Assembly: GCA_026874595.1 (NCBI GenBank)
Contig: CM049320.1
Location: forward strand, 18,366,988-18,430,987
Reading direction: 5' to 3'
DNA from: Sipunculus nudus
Lineage: Eukaryota > Annelida > Sipuncula > Golfingiida > Sipunculidae
DNA: 64,000 bases
The position numbers were made by a program, and so were the translations under genes. Below are positions 53,944 through 64,000 of the stretch, piece by piece (positions within the stretch are counted from its first letter, which is position 1; every line of letters begins with the position of its first letter). The notes under the pieces are model-generated. The model saw only the letters and a list, made by a program, of their open reading frames with translations. It made no database searches and was not told the DNA's origin.

Positions 53944-54189
53944 TCATTAGTTTCATAGCATTTTAACACATTTGAATGGGCGCCACACTGTGGGACAGAC
54001 TAAAGTCAATTCAGTATAGGTATATTAAGACACTTGTGCTACATAATAATCAATTATAATCATTCTTTCGTGCCAAGATTTTTAGGCTACTAGGTATGTT
54101 AAACTTTTTGGATCTCGCTTTGTTCCTAATAACCTAACCTTGACTGAGCTACTGAGAAAATTGAAATAAAAAAACACTCCGTAGTCATA
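53491..54189. other. Microsatellites and unassigned sequence
   Basis: TA/TG/TATG simple repeats at 53495-53610 and pure (TA)n at 53897-53941. Between them nothing is recognised; the ORFs at 53579-53854 start inside the microsatellite. Confidence 0.5.
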
Positions 54190-54575
54190 GACCAGTAAGC
54201 ATGATAATGCTATAAAGACACTGAAAGATTGTCTTATTGACGCACCAGTCCTTGAATACTTTAATCCATATTGGGACTCTGATATTTTTGTAGACGCAGG
54301 TCAAGCAGATATTGCTGCTATACTTCTCAGGGAGACTACAATTGTATAATCAAGCAGACCGTTGACAGCAGTTGAAAAAGGTAAATGTATTTTCAAATGA
54401 ACTAGAAGCACTTGCTGTACTTTTTGGCCTGAGGTCATGTCCACATTAAAAAAATTGACATACTAGTTACAATCGTAGTCGAACACAAACAATTAGTTTC
54501 CATCGATCGCAACCAAAATCTAGTAGGAAATCCTCAGTCAAGGAGAACTATATTCTGCGGTCTATGCAGAATCTT
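54190..54575 (+). pseudogene. Ty3/gypsy RNase H relic
   Basis: 54200-54335 translates as an open stretch with AIKTLKDCLIDAPVLEYFNP, SDIFVDAGQADIAAILL, the usual start of a gypsy RNase H domain (LK..L..APVL.YFDP...DAS..G.GAVL). After frameshifts a further match is VEHKQLVSIDRN (about 54478), equal to the DHKPL motif. The aspartate of FVDAG is kept. No reverse transcriptase or integrase is visible beside it, so this is a fragment. Confidence 0.65.
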
Positions 54576-55004
54576 AGCTTAGATGACTGTAAGTCACCTG
54601 AGATATAGCGATCATCATTTATTCCGTCGTCCGGTGGCAGTTAACAGGGCACAAATCGTACCCGTTTGTCCGTTGATCTTCTTCATCATCCCCTTGGTCT
54701 TTGGAAAATCGGCTGGGCTACCCAGAATTAGGTCGATTTAGAAACTTTACTTGTGTTGCTGTTAAAGTTACTGAACAAATAGTTGCATTTAATAAAAAAA
54801 CAAATATAACAGCATTTTAAGTTGAAAAATATTTCCCTGGCCCAAATCAGCTGAGCGTGATGACCCAAGGGTCAATACTTTGATGAACCTACAACCTTAG
54901 TTCTTACAGTATGAAATGACACACGACCATATGCTGCCTTTACCAAATAACTGGAAATAGCCTTATATTGTTCCTCAAGGCACAAGCACACTGACTACTT
55001 AAAC
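54576..55004. other. No gene recognised
   Basis: Possibly more decayed retroelement sequence downstream of the RNase H relic, but I see no integrase motif in any frame. Confidence 0.3.
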
Positions 55005-55565
55005 ATGACGCACCTCTCACTCCGACTTCGGACATTACACTCAAAACACAAACTCTCATCGCACACATCAGAATCAGACTACACACTCAAGACACTTCAA
55101 ACTTCACGCTTAAACATTTCGCTCTCACATTCACACTCTCACATGAGCCTCTCACCTCACATTATCCGTTTCCACCATACACCACATGGTTACACGTCAC
55201 ACACACTTCTTCCCTTAGACTCAGACTAACATATTATCCTCACACATCTCATATCATACTCTGACATCACCTTCACTCTCTACATTTGCACTCGCGACTC
55301 ACATTCACAATTAAAACTTATCACACACTGCAAAATTCGCATTTAAACGTAACACTTCACACTTAAAACCCACACCTACCACTCACACTTAACAAACAGT
55401 GAACACACACTTAACACTCACATTCACACTCATACTTAACACTCATACTTAACCCTCATACTAAACATTCACACTGAACGTTCACACTTTATAATCAAAC
55501 TTACCCAATTCACTTCGCCACTTTACATTTCCCATTTAAACTTTACGTTCACATCTCACTTCATA
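55005..55565. repeat. Strand-asymmetric CA/CT-rich degenerate repeat
   Basis: About 550 bases almost free of G on the + strand, built from imperfect repeats of the type ACACTCACACTTAACA (clearest at 55380-55480). It yields the Ser/His/Leu-rich ORF 55005-55229, which I take to be an artefact. Probably a degenerate minisatellite. Confidence 0.75.
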
Positions 55566-57090
55566 CATCTCCCTGAGACGATAAAGAAAATAAAAGAAAT
55601 GTTCATATTACTTATACATCCAACACAAACATTGCAATTTTCTGGTTTTACTGAGATTTAAGAAGGTTCTGCATTTTTTTTTTGCAGTTTATATCTTATG
55701 TTCATCGGATGCTGTGACTATTAAGCAAGGACTCTGTGTTATGTGTATAATATGTAAAAAATATGTCACGGCTGGAACATGAGTTGCATTAGACATTTTA
55801 ATGTTTTTCAAGGTATGTGAATTTAATAAATTCATAGTCATCAGCTAAATCCACATTCATTTCAGTTGTAAAAACCAAATATTATTTATCTTTTGGTCCA
55901 TGTCAAAACACTGATTTTATGCAGAACACACTTGAATAAACAAAGAAAGTTTACAGCACAAGCATAGTTAAACATGGGGGAAATTTATGGGAAAACATTA
56001 AAAAGAAGCCACGGCCATGTGTCGGTGTGAGAGACATCAATAATGCTGATGTGTAAATTGATATTGTTAATGTGAAATTTAACTTATAACTCCATCGCAC
56101 CAGAACGACATTCGTAGAACCGTACCATCCCCAGGGTTTTGAACAATCGAAGTCGTCCTGTAATATCATGTATGTAGGGTTATATTTCTACACATTTTTA
56201 TATTGTGGCCTAGCCAAATTGAAGCCGTGCAAGTACACTGTACTCTTCCGACCAAACCACTGATATAACACGTTTTGGGTTTCAATTCAAAGTGTATGTA
56301 GTCAAGCAATTGTGGCCCGTCGGGGACAGGAAAGTCAACACACATATCTGACATCTGCAGTTTTATCTTAATCCATGACACCTTGATGGACGTGTATACA
56401 TGTATTTCTGCCTGTTCTTGTCGCTTCTATTCATCAGTGTTAACTATTCACAGCTTGTCCACTCGTTTATATAGCCAGTCATTTTAAAGAGTAGTTTTGC
56501 AATGTTGCCCAGAAAAACAACATTCATTCAAGGCTGGTGGAGGCAGTTAAAAAAAATTTGGTCCCGGTGTCAGTAAGCTCTCAAATCCGTGTTCAGTTCA
56601 CACAAGAATTATTATGTTTCTGATCGGAAAACCTGTATCGGTTCTGACACAAAAGAATTAGCGTTACTTTATTTATATAAATAATACAGTGGGTCGGGAT
56701 GAATTTCCTGGACGTCTTCCTGCTTATTTCGTGTAAAAATAATCTCTGTATCTCTTGGATCTCGATGGGATTAAAAAAATTAGGCCACAAGAAAGGCGTA
56801 TTAAATAAAGACTTTGTCCTTTTTTGATAGCCTGGATGAAGGAACTTTGCTGTAATATATGATTTTACATGACGAATATCTTGAAATCTGTATACAACGA
56901 GTTGAATCATACTTTTATAGTAATATGGTTGGTGCATTCTCTTCGTCTCGGACTGATGATATTATAATTGAAGCCTTGATATTTTGTCAGTTAAGGGTAC
57001 TCAAGGTTTTGGAGGACATTAAATCTTAAATTTGTTCTGTTCTGACACACCTCACTCTAGAAATACGAGCATGGGTTTCGTGTAAATGCT
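55566..57090. other. Intergenic; two short minus-strand frames of unclear status
   Basis: Minus frames at 56166-56381 and 55951-56169 are adjacent but lack convincing starts. The first contains VDFPVPDGPQLLDYIHFELK and GLV, loosely like the exon 2 start of the array genes (VDFP..GPYLNIYP), and follows a possible acceptor. This may be a diverged exon, but the match is short. The minus frame 56593-56937 has no recognisable feature. Confidence 0.35.
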
Positions 57091-58101
57091 TTATATTACA
57101 ATGGAGCAGAGCTTTATCCGGGACGACATCTGGTAGTGGACACGCAGATTAATGGCGGTGGCGACATTACCATCTACTTTCGGGTCATAGATACAAGCGT
57201 AGCTGCAGCGCAGGACGTCACCTTCTTCCTGGTAGGTGGTAAGACAGCGGCTGTGAAGCTTTTCCTGTCCCTCGGTACGGACGGTCCCAAAGACCAACAC
57301 CGCATAACAGGAGCCACCGGTCATTGTAACATTGACAATAGCGCTAATGATTGGGGCATCGCAGTCAAAGTGATAGCTTAGCATTCCTGGAGGGCTGGAT
57401 GGAACGTCATAGCAGATCAGAGGGTTGGTTTTGTCGGATGACACCAGGGGACCAGGACCCGTTAGAGTTACAACAGGTGCTGCAAAAACAATGATAATGA
57501 AAAAAAAACGAAATAAAATAAAATTTTATAATGAAGATGGTTATAAAACTAAGCTTTGACTGCAATAAATGGCATTTATAGATCCCTGACAAGTATCATC
57601 TTAGCCCACAATGTTAAGGGTTTTCGAATCGATTCGATAACCGATTCATTACGTCAATTCAACTCATGGTTCAGTTATTACAGTTGTATTGAATACCAAA
57701 CAGTTAAAAGAATAAAGAATATGTTTTACCGCTATTTTTGTCGGTAAATTATATAAGTAAAGAGACAATATTAGTGTTCCTCTGTTTCTGGTCGAAATGA
57801 GCGGTCATCCATTGATCGCTGTGATAAGATCCAGGGTACATATACACTAAATAAACTCAAAATCGTGACGTGCTCATCAAATCTGACAGTTCACATAATG
57901 CTTCACAGTGGCACATAATACGAAAATAGTAATCAAAACGAGTAGATTTTGGGATTCAGAGTTACAGTTTAAAAAGAGTCCATGCAATAAAATCCAACGA
58001 TTATTCGACTTGTTTTTATACCCCTGCTTCGTTTAAATAAATATGACACCGAGTCAAAGAATCAAGTGTATTTTTTGTTGGCAGAAAATAATAATAATAA
58101 T

Positions 58102-58136
<35 letters not shown>

Positions 58137-59825
58137 TAAAAATAATAATAACAATAATAATAATAGTTCTTATTACCAACAGTCTTCTTGATATGTACAA
58201 GGACGGCAAGGACTCTTTTATAATTTACATCGACGCCTTGTTTGATTTCCCCGATAGGCAACTTGTCATTATACACGGCTTTGCTGAGAATAGGCTGTAT
58301 TTGCATATTGAAACAGTTCTCTGCAGCTCTGGGCATGATCCGCCCACCACTGGAGGTATCATGGTGAACCCCGATAACCTGGCCAACCTGTGCCTGATAC
58401 TGATCCCCTTCAGGCACGAGAAACACCTAAAGGAGACACACCCATCAGTTACGAAAGGTACGCATATATAACATAATATACACTTTGAGGCTGTGTTCTC
58501 ATCTTACTTGTATACATAAGCCAGAATATTTTATATCGAAACAGATTTGGTGTGTGTACAGCTGCACCTACCTGGAAAATATTTTTCACGGTGGTTAACA
58601 TTTCCATATAAAGCCATCCACGAATTAATATGATCTCAGGATAAAAATTTAACCGTGGGCCGAATTGATTTAGAATCATATGTTATGATGAATCAGATAA
58701 CTTCCAAAATTTGATTGTCAATCGGCCGTTTTTCCAACCCTCCACAAATTTCATCAAATGTGTTTAAGTGTTTGTTCGTAAGGTTGCTGACAGACAAACA
58801 AACCAACAAATGGATAATGTAATACCTCTTCACCTGGCGATTTAATAATTATGCATAATAAAATATTATTCAAAATATCTTTTACATAAATGCCTTTTGC
58901 ATGCCCTGTGAGTGGCGGCACCTCGTGGCATACATTATACCGTACAGCACCACTCGTGGACCATCATTGTCGATGTGATTCATGGCACTATACAAATACG
59001 CGGAAGCCAGAAATTGACAACGTTGTTTCTGTAGTCTAAAAAGGCCAGGAAAATTAAGAATTGAAGTTCCCATATTCTCAGAAGCCGAGTCCAATTGCAG
59101 TGACTCTAAAGAAACCCCTAAGGTGTTTCAAACAAACATTTAAATAACATGTCTTTGACTGGCCAATGTTTTTAAAATATTGAACTAATACTGTCGATTT
59201 ACCTGGGAACATGGTAAGCAAACATATGATCAGACAAAAAGTTTTTCGAAGGACACCTGGCATAATGGCCAGAGCCAATTTGAACAAGCCAAACCTTTGA
59301 ACCTTGCAATGTTTTAAGTTCATGGCTTTGTGAGCGGGGGCATGTGAAAACATAGGACCACGTGATCTGTAGAGCCATTTTTTTTTTATCAGAAATGGAG
59401 AAACAGCTTGACTATATCCTAATCATGTTCATGGTTTTGCTTAAGGTACACCCTATTAAGTACAAGCTATACTGGAACTGGCATTGCCTAAGAAAAGTTG
59501 TTATGCCCCAGGTTACTTGTGCTAATGAACCTGAATGGGCGTTATCGTTCGTTGCCTAACGTTTCTTTAATAAATAAAATTTTAGCGTTAAATATTTGAC
59601 ATACCTGCCTCCCAAGTTCTGCGACAATGATTTTCGTTTTGTTGTGGAGACGGAATGTATTCTCACCCACTACGTCCCACAGACTCAGGAAAATAATCCC
59701 GGTTTTTTTGGCGTAGAACTCCCAGGCAATAATCTCACCTGTCACGTTAATAGAGACCGATGGATAAATGTTGAGGTAGGGACCTTGAGCATTTCGGAGG
59801 TCAACAGCAGCTGTCCCAAGACGTA
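57091..59825 (-). CDS. Copy E: diverged, open paralogue of the secreted glycoprotein (first exon not found)
   Basis: Exons on the minus strand: 59605-59825, 58177-58426 and 57091-57479, with splice sites TATTTCAG|TACGTC, AGGCAG|GTATGT, CTCCTTTAG|GTGTTT, GTTG|GTAATA and TTTGCAG|CACCTG. The phases and exon sizes equal copy A (250 and 389 nt; exon 2 two codons shorter). The protein keeps GPYLNIYP, AWEFYAKKTGIIFLSLWDVV, RLHNKTKIIV, sequons NVT, NKT and NVT, and seven cysteines in the last exon (including ICYD, FDCD, RRCS-type SYAC and KLCSIVI). It is clearly more divergent from A-D than they are from each other, and it lacks their flanking P/Q blocks. No exon 1 (signal peptide, phase 1 donor) was found between 59826 and 64000, so the 5' end may lie beyond the window or the copy may be incomplete. 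Confidence 0.75.
58087..58166. repeat. (AAT)n microsatellite in the last intron of copy E
   Basis: AAT triplet run with occasional AAC, about 10 bases from the exon 3 donor. The flanking open frames show poly-Ile or poly-Tyr, which are artefacts. Confidence 0.9.
59203..59263 (-). other. Orphan signal-peptide-like exon inside copy E intron 2
   Basis: 61 bases encode MPGVLRKTFCLIICLLTMFP plus one base, ending at a good donor (TTCCCAG|GTAAAT) in phase 1, the same phase and nearly the same length as exon 1 of copies A-D (70 or 61 nt). It lies 3' of exon 2 and 5' of exon 3 on the gene strand. The frame is also open upstream to 59353. It could be an alternative first exon joining the phase 1 acceptor of exon 4, part of a rearranged copy, or chance. 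Confidence 0.4.
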
Positions 59826-59829
59826 CTGA

Positions 59830-61035
59830 AATAGGAAAGTTCAAAAGGTTCTCATTTGTATGTAAAATATATTAATCATGGTAATATTCGCAACTGTCTT
59901 ATTTGTTTTTACTTAATATAGTCTATGCAATGTTCCATAGTTCATCCCTGCACGTTTAGTGCCCTGGAAGAAGCTTATTAGTTTCTTTTTTTTATATTAA
60001 AAAAACCGGTATCAGTGAGGAGGAAGTGCATCATTCACGGATTTCTTGGGGATGCTCAAAAGAGCTTTAAAATAACAATTTAAACATTATTAAAGGGGGT
60101 GGAAGCCTTGCAATTTAATCCCCATATATGAATAAGTCACACCTGAAGGGCCGCCCGGGCATTTATAATCAAGTGCCGTCACGTCTCTTAACAGTTAACA
60201 AGATCTCGACAGTTACTGAAACTTTTTATGTTTAAACTTTTTTTAGACATTTAAAAATTAGCACTGAATGAGGCTTTTTTTATCAAATTTCCAGGCAATT
60301 TGCAGACGTCATATTTCCACCTTATGTTCCCATCATCGCCCACGTCAGCCGCTCGGGGGGGGGGGGGGGGATTTATTCTTTCGCGGTCCTTTTGCAAAAA
60401 GTGAGAAATAATTCTGTACTCTTGAAAAGGTGAATTTCATATTCAGAAAAAAAATTGTCTGAACAATTATAAAAGGGAAGGACAGATAAAAGGTATCCGG
60501 GAAGTCTTAGAATATTTCTTGTTAACATGAACCTTTGTCAAATGTCGATTAGTATCAAACTCGACACGCTTTTTTAATAAAGGATTACCTGGCAGTTGTC
60601 AAAAACTTGGTCTGCTCCCCAGATCAAACATACTTTTTATTATTTACAATTTTTACACAGGTGAAAATTATTTTGTATTGATTGTTTATTAATTAAATAA
60701 TATACATGTACAAATACAATCAGTATTTATTACCTCTCCTCAGTGTCATTTTCTTTATGCAAGTACATAAAAACTGTATTTTAATGTTACTTATGACATG
60801 CACACAATATCAATATTATAAATGTAAAAATATATATACACACGCACACATAAAATAATAGTTTACCGTCTTATAATACGTAGAGTAGACTATCTCAATA
60901 TAAATATATAAATGTTGTATATTCATGTTACTTCTGACACACAGGCAAACATATTTAAATAATAATATTGGTTGGTAGATCAGAAAAAAATATCACTGAA
61001 TGTATCACTATTTTGTGGTTAATGGTTATAATATT
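59830..61035. other. No gene recognised
   Basis: AT-rich, with a G-run at 60354-60371 and weak similarity to nothing else in the window. I searched the minus strand here for a signal-peptide exon with a phase 1 donor for copy E and found none. Confidence 0.5.
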
Positions 61036-61039
61036 AGTT

Positions 61040-61205
61040 TTATTGCAGGGCTTCCTCCACTTCTTTGAAACCAGGGTACTTGTCATCTAGATCTGGATCT
61101 GGCTGCAGCACTTCTTGATGGCAGAGTGATTCTGTTTGCCCTGCCCAGATATTGCCAATGTGTATCCAGGCTGGCAGTTGTCTGAAAGCCATTAGCTTAA
61201 TCTGC
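61040..61205 (-). CDS. Terminal exon of an unrecognised gene (partial)
   Basis: After an acceptor TTTGTTCCAG| at 61206, an open frame of 54 residues begins with one base of a split codon. It runs through KLMAFRQLPAWIHIGNIWAG, an acidic stretch PDPDLDD and YPGFKEVEEALQ to a TAA stop; the sequence GCAATAAAAC puts an AATAAA polyadenylation signal over the stop codon. Base composition is richer in GC than the surroundings. No family recognised; a transposon-derived origin is possible. Upstream exons are not identified. Confidence 0.45.
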
Positions 61206-61859
61206 CTGGAACAAATACAGCACAGTGATTACAGATTAAAAATATGAATGTGAAATGTGTTCATTTATTTGCTGTCCAGGTCAATTTTATCTTTCTGTGA
61301 GATGTTTCTACATTTTGTCACATGCCTTATTTCATTGGCCACTTTTTAAAGTTTTAATAAATGTATTAATACAAGAAAACTGCAAGACTATTATTAAAGT
61401 TCATTTGTGTATGGCTATGAGCTTCACTGCTTTATTCCCCTTTTCATGCTTGTGAGAATCTTTTTATTTAGTTTGCAGCTGCATGAATGAAGAAGCTTAT
61501 CTCTTAAAGTTATGAATACTCATTTTAAGTATGGTATACATAATATATGACATATTTCATTTGCGGTAGTTTCACATTTAAATTTGAAGAGACAATATAA
61601 TAAAAAATATTTATTTACATGCATACAATGATACATTACATTACCGGTATATCCATAGTTGCACAAATAATTTTTAAAAAGTAAAAAGGGAAGACAGAAG
61701 GTGTGAAAGGGCCAAATATACAGATATAAAATATATGCAGGAGTAAAGTACTGACGATCGTACGCATATCGTAATTATTATTGTTTTATTTGAAAGTCAT
61801 TCTGGTCTTACCTGTTACTATTAGTCATTATGTAATGTACCCATCTCCTTTCAACTTTC

Positions 61860-62555
61860 GATATTAGATGTCTGGAAAATCACGTCCGAAGCACCGCCTC
61901 TGACAGACAAAGTAAAGCTGGCCGGTTAGATGACACAATCGGTTTCGGCCAAGTCAGACGCGCGGACACCTCTCTAAGCTCTGTAGCACACCCGTGACCT
62001 CCTGGTCGGCATTGCGTCGGTTACAAGTGACTGCGAATCCAAGGCATGACAATCCCGCCCAGTGTTTTCATCCTCGTCCGACGATGTTTTTTTGTCATTT
62101 TGCAGTACTCGTTCACATTGTCATATCTCTGACTCGTCAAATACGACTGAATTTCGCTGAGATCGCGCGTTGTTTACCAAGTTGTCATGCTGCATTCCCA
62201 GTATAACCTTCACCCTAACCTCCGCGCAGAAACCACTGCTGCGCCAGCAGAGGGCACACAACTGACCAGCCTCCCTGCTGGAGGTTACAGCCCTGAAGCC
62301 AATCACTGTGCTGCTACAGTAGGGTTCCCGTTTTGTCAGCAGTGCTAGGCCGAGCAAGCCAACATGGCAGCGCCCATGGGCCTTGTTTTTTTCTCATTTG
62401 ACCTTAATTACTGGACTAACTGTGATCATATCGCGCGTATGGCATCCCTGTTTACGATGTTCATGGATGGATTAATTGAATTAAGCAGGTTCAGATTTAA
62501 GGCTTCCACCCCCTTTAATCCAAATTTTGCATATGTTCCCAGTAAAAATATATGA
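61860..62555 (+). other. GC-richer patch with a short ORF
   Basis: 61860-62470 has noticeably more C and G and more CpG than its surroundings. A 63-codon frame starts at an ATG in good context (CCAACATGGCAGCG) at 62364 and ends at 62555 (begins MAAPMGLVFFSFDLNYW). It could be a first exon or a promoter-like region, or an inserted element. No motif recognised. Confidence 0.3.
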
Positions 62556-63609
62556 TCAATTCTTTAGACGATGTTGGAAGGAGATACAAACATGCCACAA
62601 GACCTGACGTGTGAGAATAGAAAACGTTTTACCTGATATTAGTCCATAAAATGTTCTTGTTGAATAAATGTGGTTATGTTTTTATCAAAATAACTCGTGT
62701 TACATGCAAAAATTGTTACATGTGGTATCTATTTCATCAGTTATCCTATATAACGGTTAATCATGAGTCTCCAATTAAGCTACATTCCTGTTGTAGAGTC
62801 ACCAAAGACTGGGATATTAAATTTCTTGTCAGCATACAGAAACTTATCCACTTAATACATGTATTTTCTAAAACAATCCAGTCGCACCTCGGTGGCTAAA
62901 AGGAATATTACTAAATATCAGACCCCTGTCGAAATCCTTATTTGAGAATTTAGCACTCCGTTCCACAACCAAGGAACAAAAACAAGACTTGTAGCACCTT
63001 AGATGTCTATATTAATTAATTAATTTGACTTGTATACACCTTTGACACAATCAGCATGCAAAATTTTATCGAATTTGGAACGTTGTCCACCAAGTCTGAG
63101 GTTAATAATCTTGTTTGCAGACTACATTTTTCAAAAACGTCAGCACCTTTCATCATAAAATGATTATTTTTTGTTATCTTTAACAAGTCTGACTCTCTTA
63201 ATAGTTCATATTTTATGTGATGGTCATGGAGTATTTTATATTATGTATTATTATATTTTATATATTATATATAATATATTACGTATATAATATATTATAT
63301 TATATTATGTCATACACCTATGACTACATATGTGTAAATGGAAAACTATCGAAACTAGGTCGGACGTGTACTCATGTGTGATTAAAGCACAATAAAATAT
63401 GCTTATGACAAAGGGTCAATAATTGCATGTGGGACTGATCGTTGTCAAAATCGGCATACGAGCTTGAATTCATTCAAGAAGCATGTCATCATACAAAGAC
63501 TTCTATTGCCATCTAAAGCATATTGCTACTTAATGGAGGCCCTTTCCTGTTTTCTTTTCTTTATTATGTTAAGTTTCCTGGTTCCTCTATATTCTAACGC
63601 CTCTTCTCT
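62556..63609. other. No gene recognised; AT palindromes at 63236-63310
   Basis: AT-rich non-coding sequence. 63236-63310 consists of ATTATATTA / TATATAATATAT type units able to fold on themselves. The short ORFs are unremarkable. Confidence 0.5.
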
Positions 63610-63615
63610 AATTGA

Positions 63616-64000
63616 ATGGCAGTCGCTCTAACGTTTCCCCATTTCGAAGTGGTCCTCGTTGAATCATTAGGCTACAGCGGTGTTCATGACATATACGAAA
63701 CGCTACCTGACTTGTCATCAGATGCTACCTGCACCTCATACGAAACTTCTAAAGCCAAACCACGTACTTTGTGCATAGAAAAAAAGTTTCAGCGATCTAC
63801 AAGTTCAGAAATCTTAATCATGCTTGAGGTGAATACATCGACACGTATGTGGCGTGAAGCCGCCAAGTATTGTGAGTTTGCCGATACAGACAAAGAAATT
63901 AAAACGCACATCATCCAAGCATGTCGCTCATCAAAATTGCGCCGCGAAGCCCTGCAAAATTCGACCCTAACTGTCACACAGCTGATAGACTTTGCCCACA
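63616..64000 (+). pseudogene. Ty3/gypsy gag fragment, frameshifted, running off the window
   Basis: The first open part contains YSGVHDIYETLPDL (about 63673-63714), the typical gypsy Gag motif (AG..V.DIFETLPD). The middle part continues in another frame, with KFR and GEYIDTYVA-type residues and an in-frame stop. The last part returns to the first frame with AAKYCEFADTDKEIKTHIIQ, then LRREAL and LTVTQLIDFAH up to the end. The order of motifs is that of invertebrate gypsy Gag. At least two frameshifts and one stop show it is inactive. Confidence 0.75.

Noticed and set aside
56593-56937. 114-codon minus ORF
   Set aside because: No motif, no splice context and no second copy to test conservation; length is possible by chance in AT-rich DNA.
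58043-58471. 142-codon plus-strand ORF with an Ile-rich start
   Set aside because: It runs antisense through exon 3 of copy E and the (AAT)n tract; the minus strand carries the conserved frame with splice sites.

Overview
This is AT-rich eukaryotic DNA with long introns, abundant (TA)n, (ATT)n and ATTACT simple repeats, and decayed invertebrate-type retroelements (a DIRS-like tyrosine-recombinase element and Ty3/gypsy fragments). It looks like an animal genome, most likely a lophotrochozoan such as a bivalve or other mollusc. The taxon is an inference; no species-diagnostic gene is present. There are no bacterial genes, operons, tRNA or rRNA genes or CRISPR arrays.

The core of the window is a tandem array of five copies of one four-exon gene, all on the minus strand. 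Copy A (4366-8918) and copy E (57091-59825) are open in every exon found; the first exon of E was not found. Copies B (15621-18964), C (29930-33639) and D (42088-45992) are pseudogenes with lost start codon, frameshifts, nonsense codons or deleted splice sites. The deduced copy A product is a 311-residue secreted glycoprotein: signal peptide, then a beta-rich domain with the pattern AWEFYAK..GVVYLSLWDV..TYRLHNKT (exons 2-3), then a 7-cysteine C-terminal domain (exon 4). Intron phases are 1, 0, 1 in all copies. I do not recognise a named family.

Copies A to D are embedded in a segmental duplication of roughly 11-15 kb per unit whose intergenic blocks can be followed by eye: block P (598-3230, 12710-14515, 26870-28780, 35690-36998, 50915-52790), block Q (3700-4163, 14930-15330, 29160-29620, 41310-41790, and inverted at 52795-53490), block R (after each gene) and block S (11470-12060, 22470-23590, 25715-26560, 47360-48560). 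Because paralogous blocks supply empty sites, several mobile elements can be bounded precisely: a 4.25 kb long-TIR foldback element (37001-41253), a 462-bp hAT-like MITE (32162-32623), a 945-bp element with TA duplication (21145-22089) and a 1.2 kb TIR element (19387-20597).

The right part (53.5-64 kb) lies outside the clear duplication apart from gene E. It holds a Ty3/gypsy RNase H relic, a 550-bp strand-asymmetric CA-rich tract, an unassigned terminal exon (61040-61205, minus) and a broken gypsy gag fragment running off the window end. Most of the short ORFs in the window are chance frames or frames through microsatellites.
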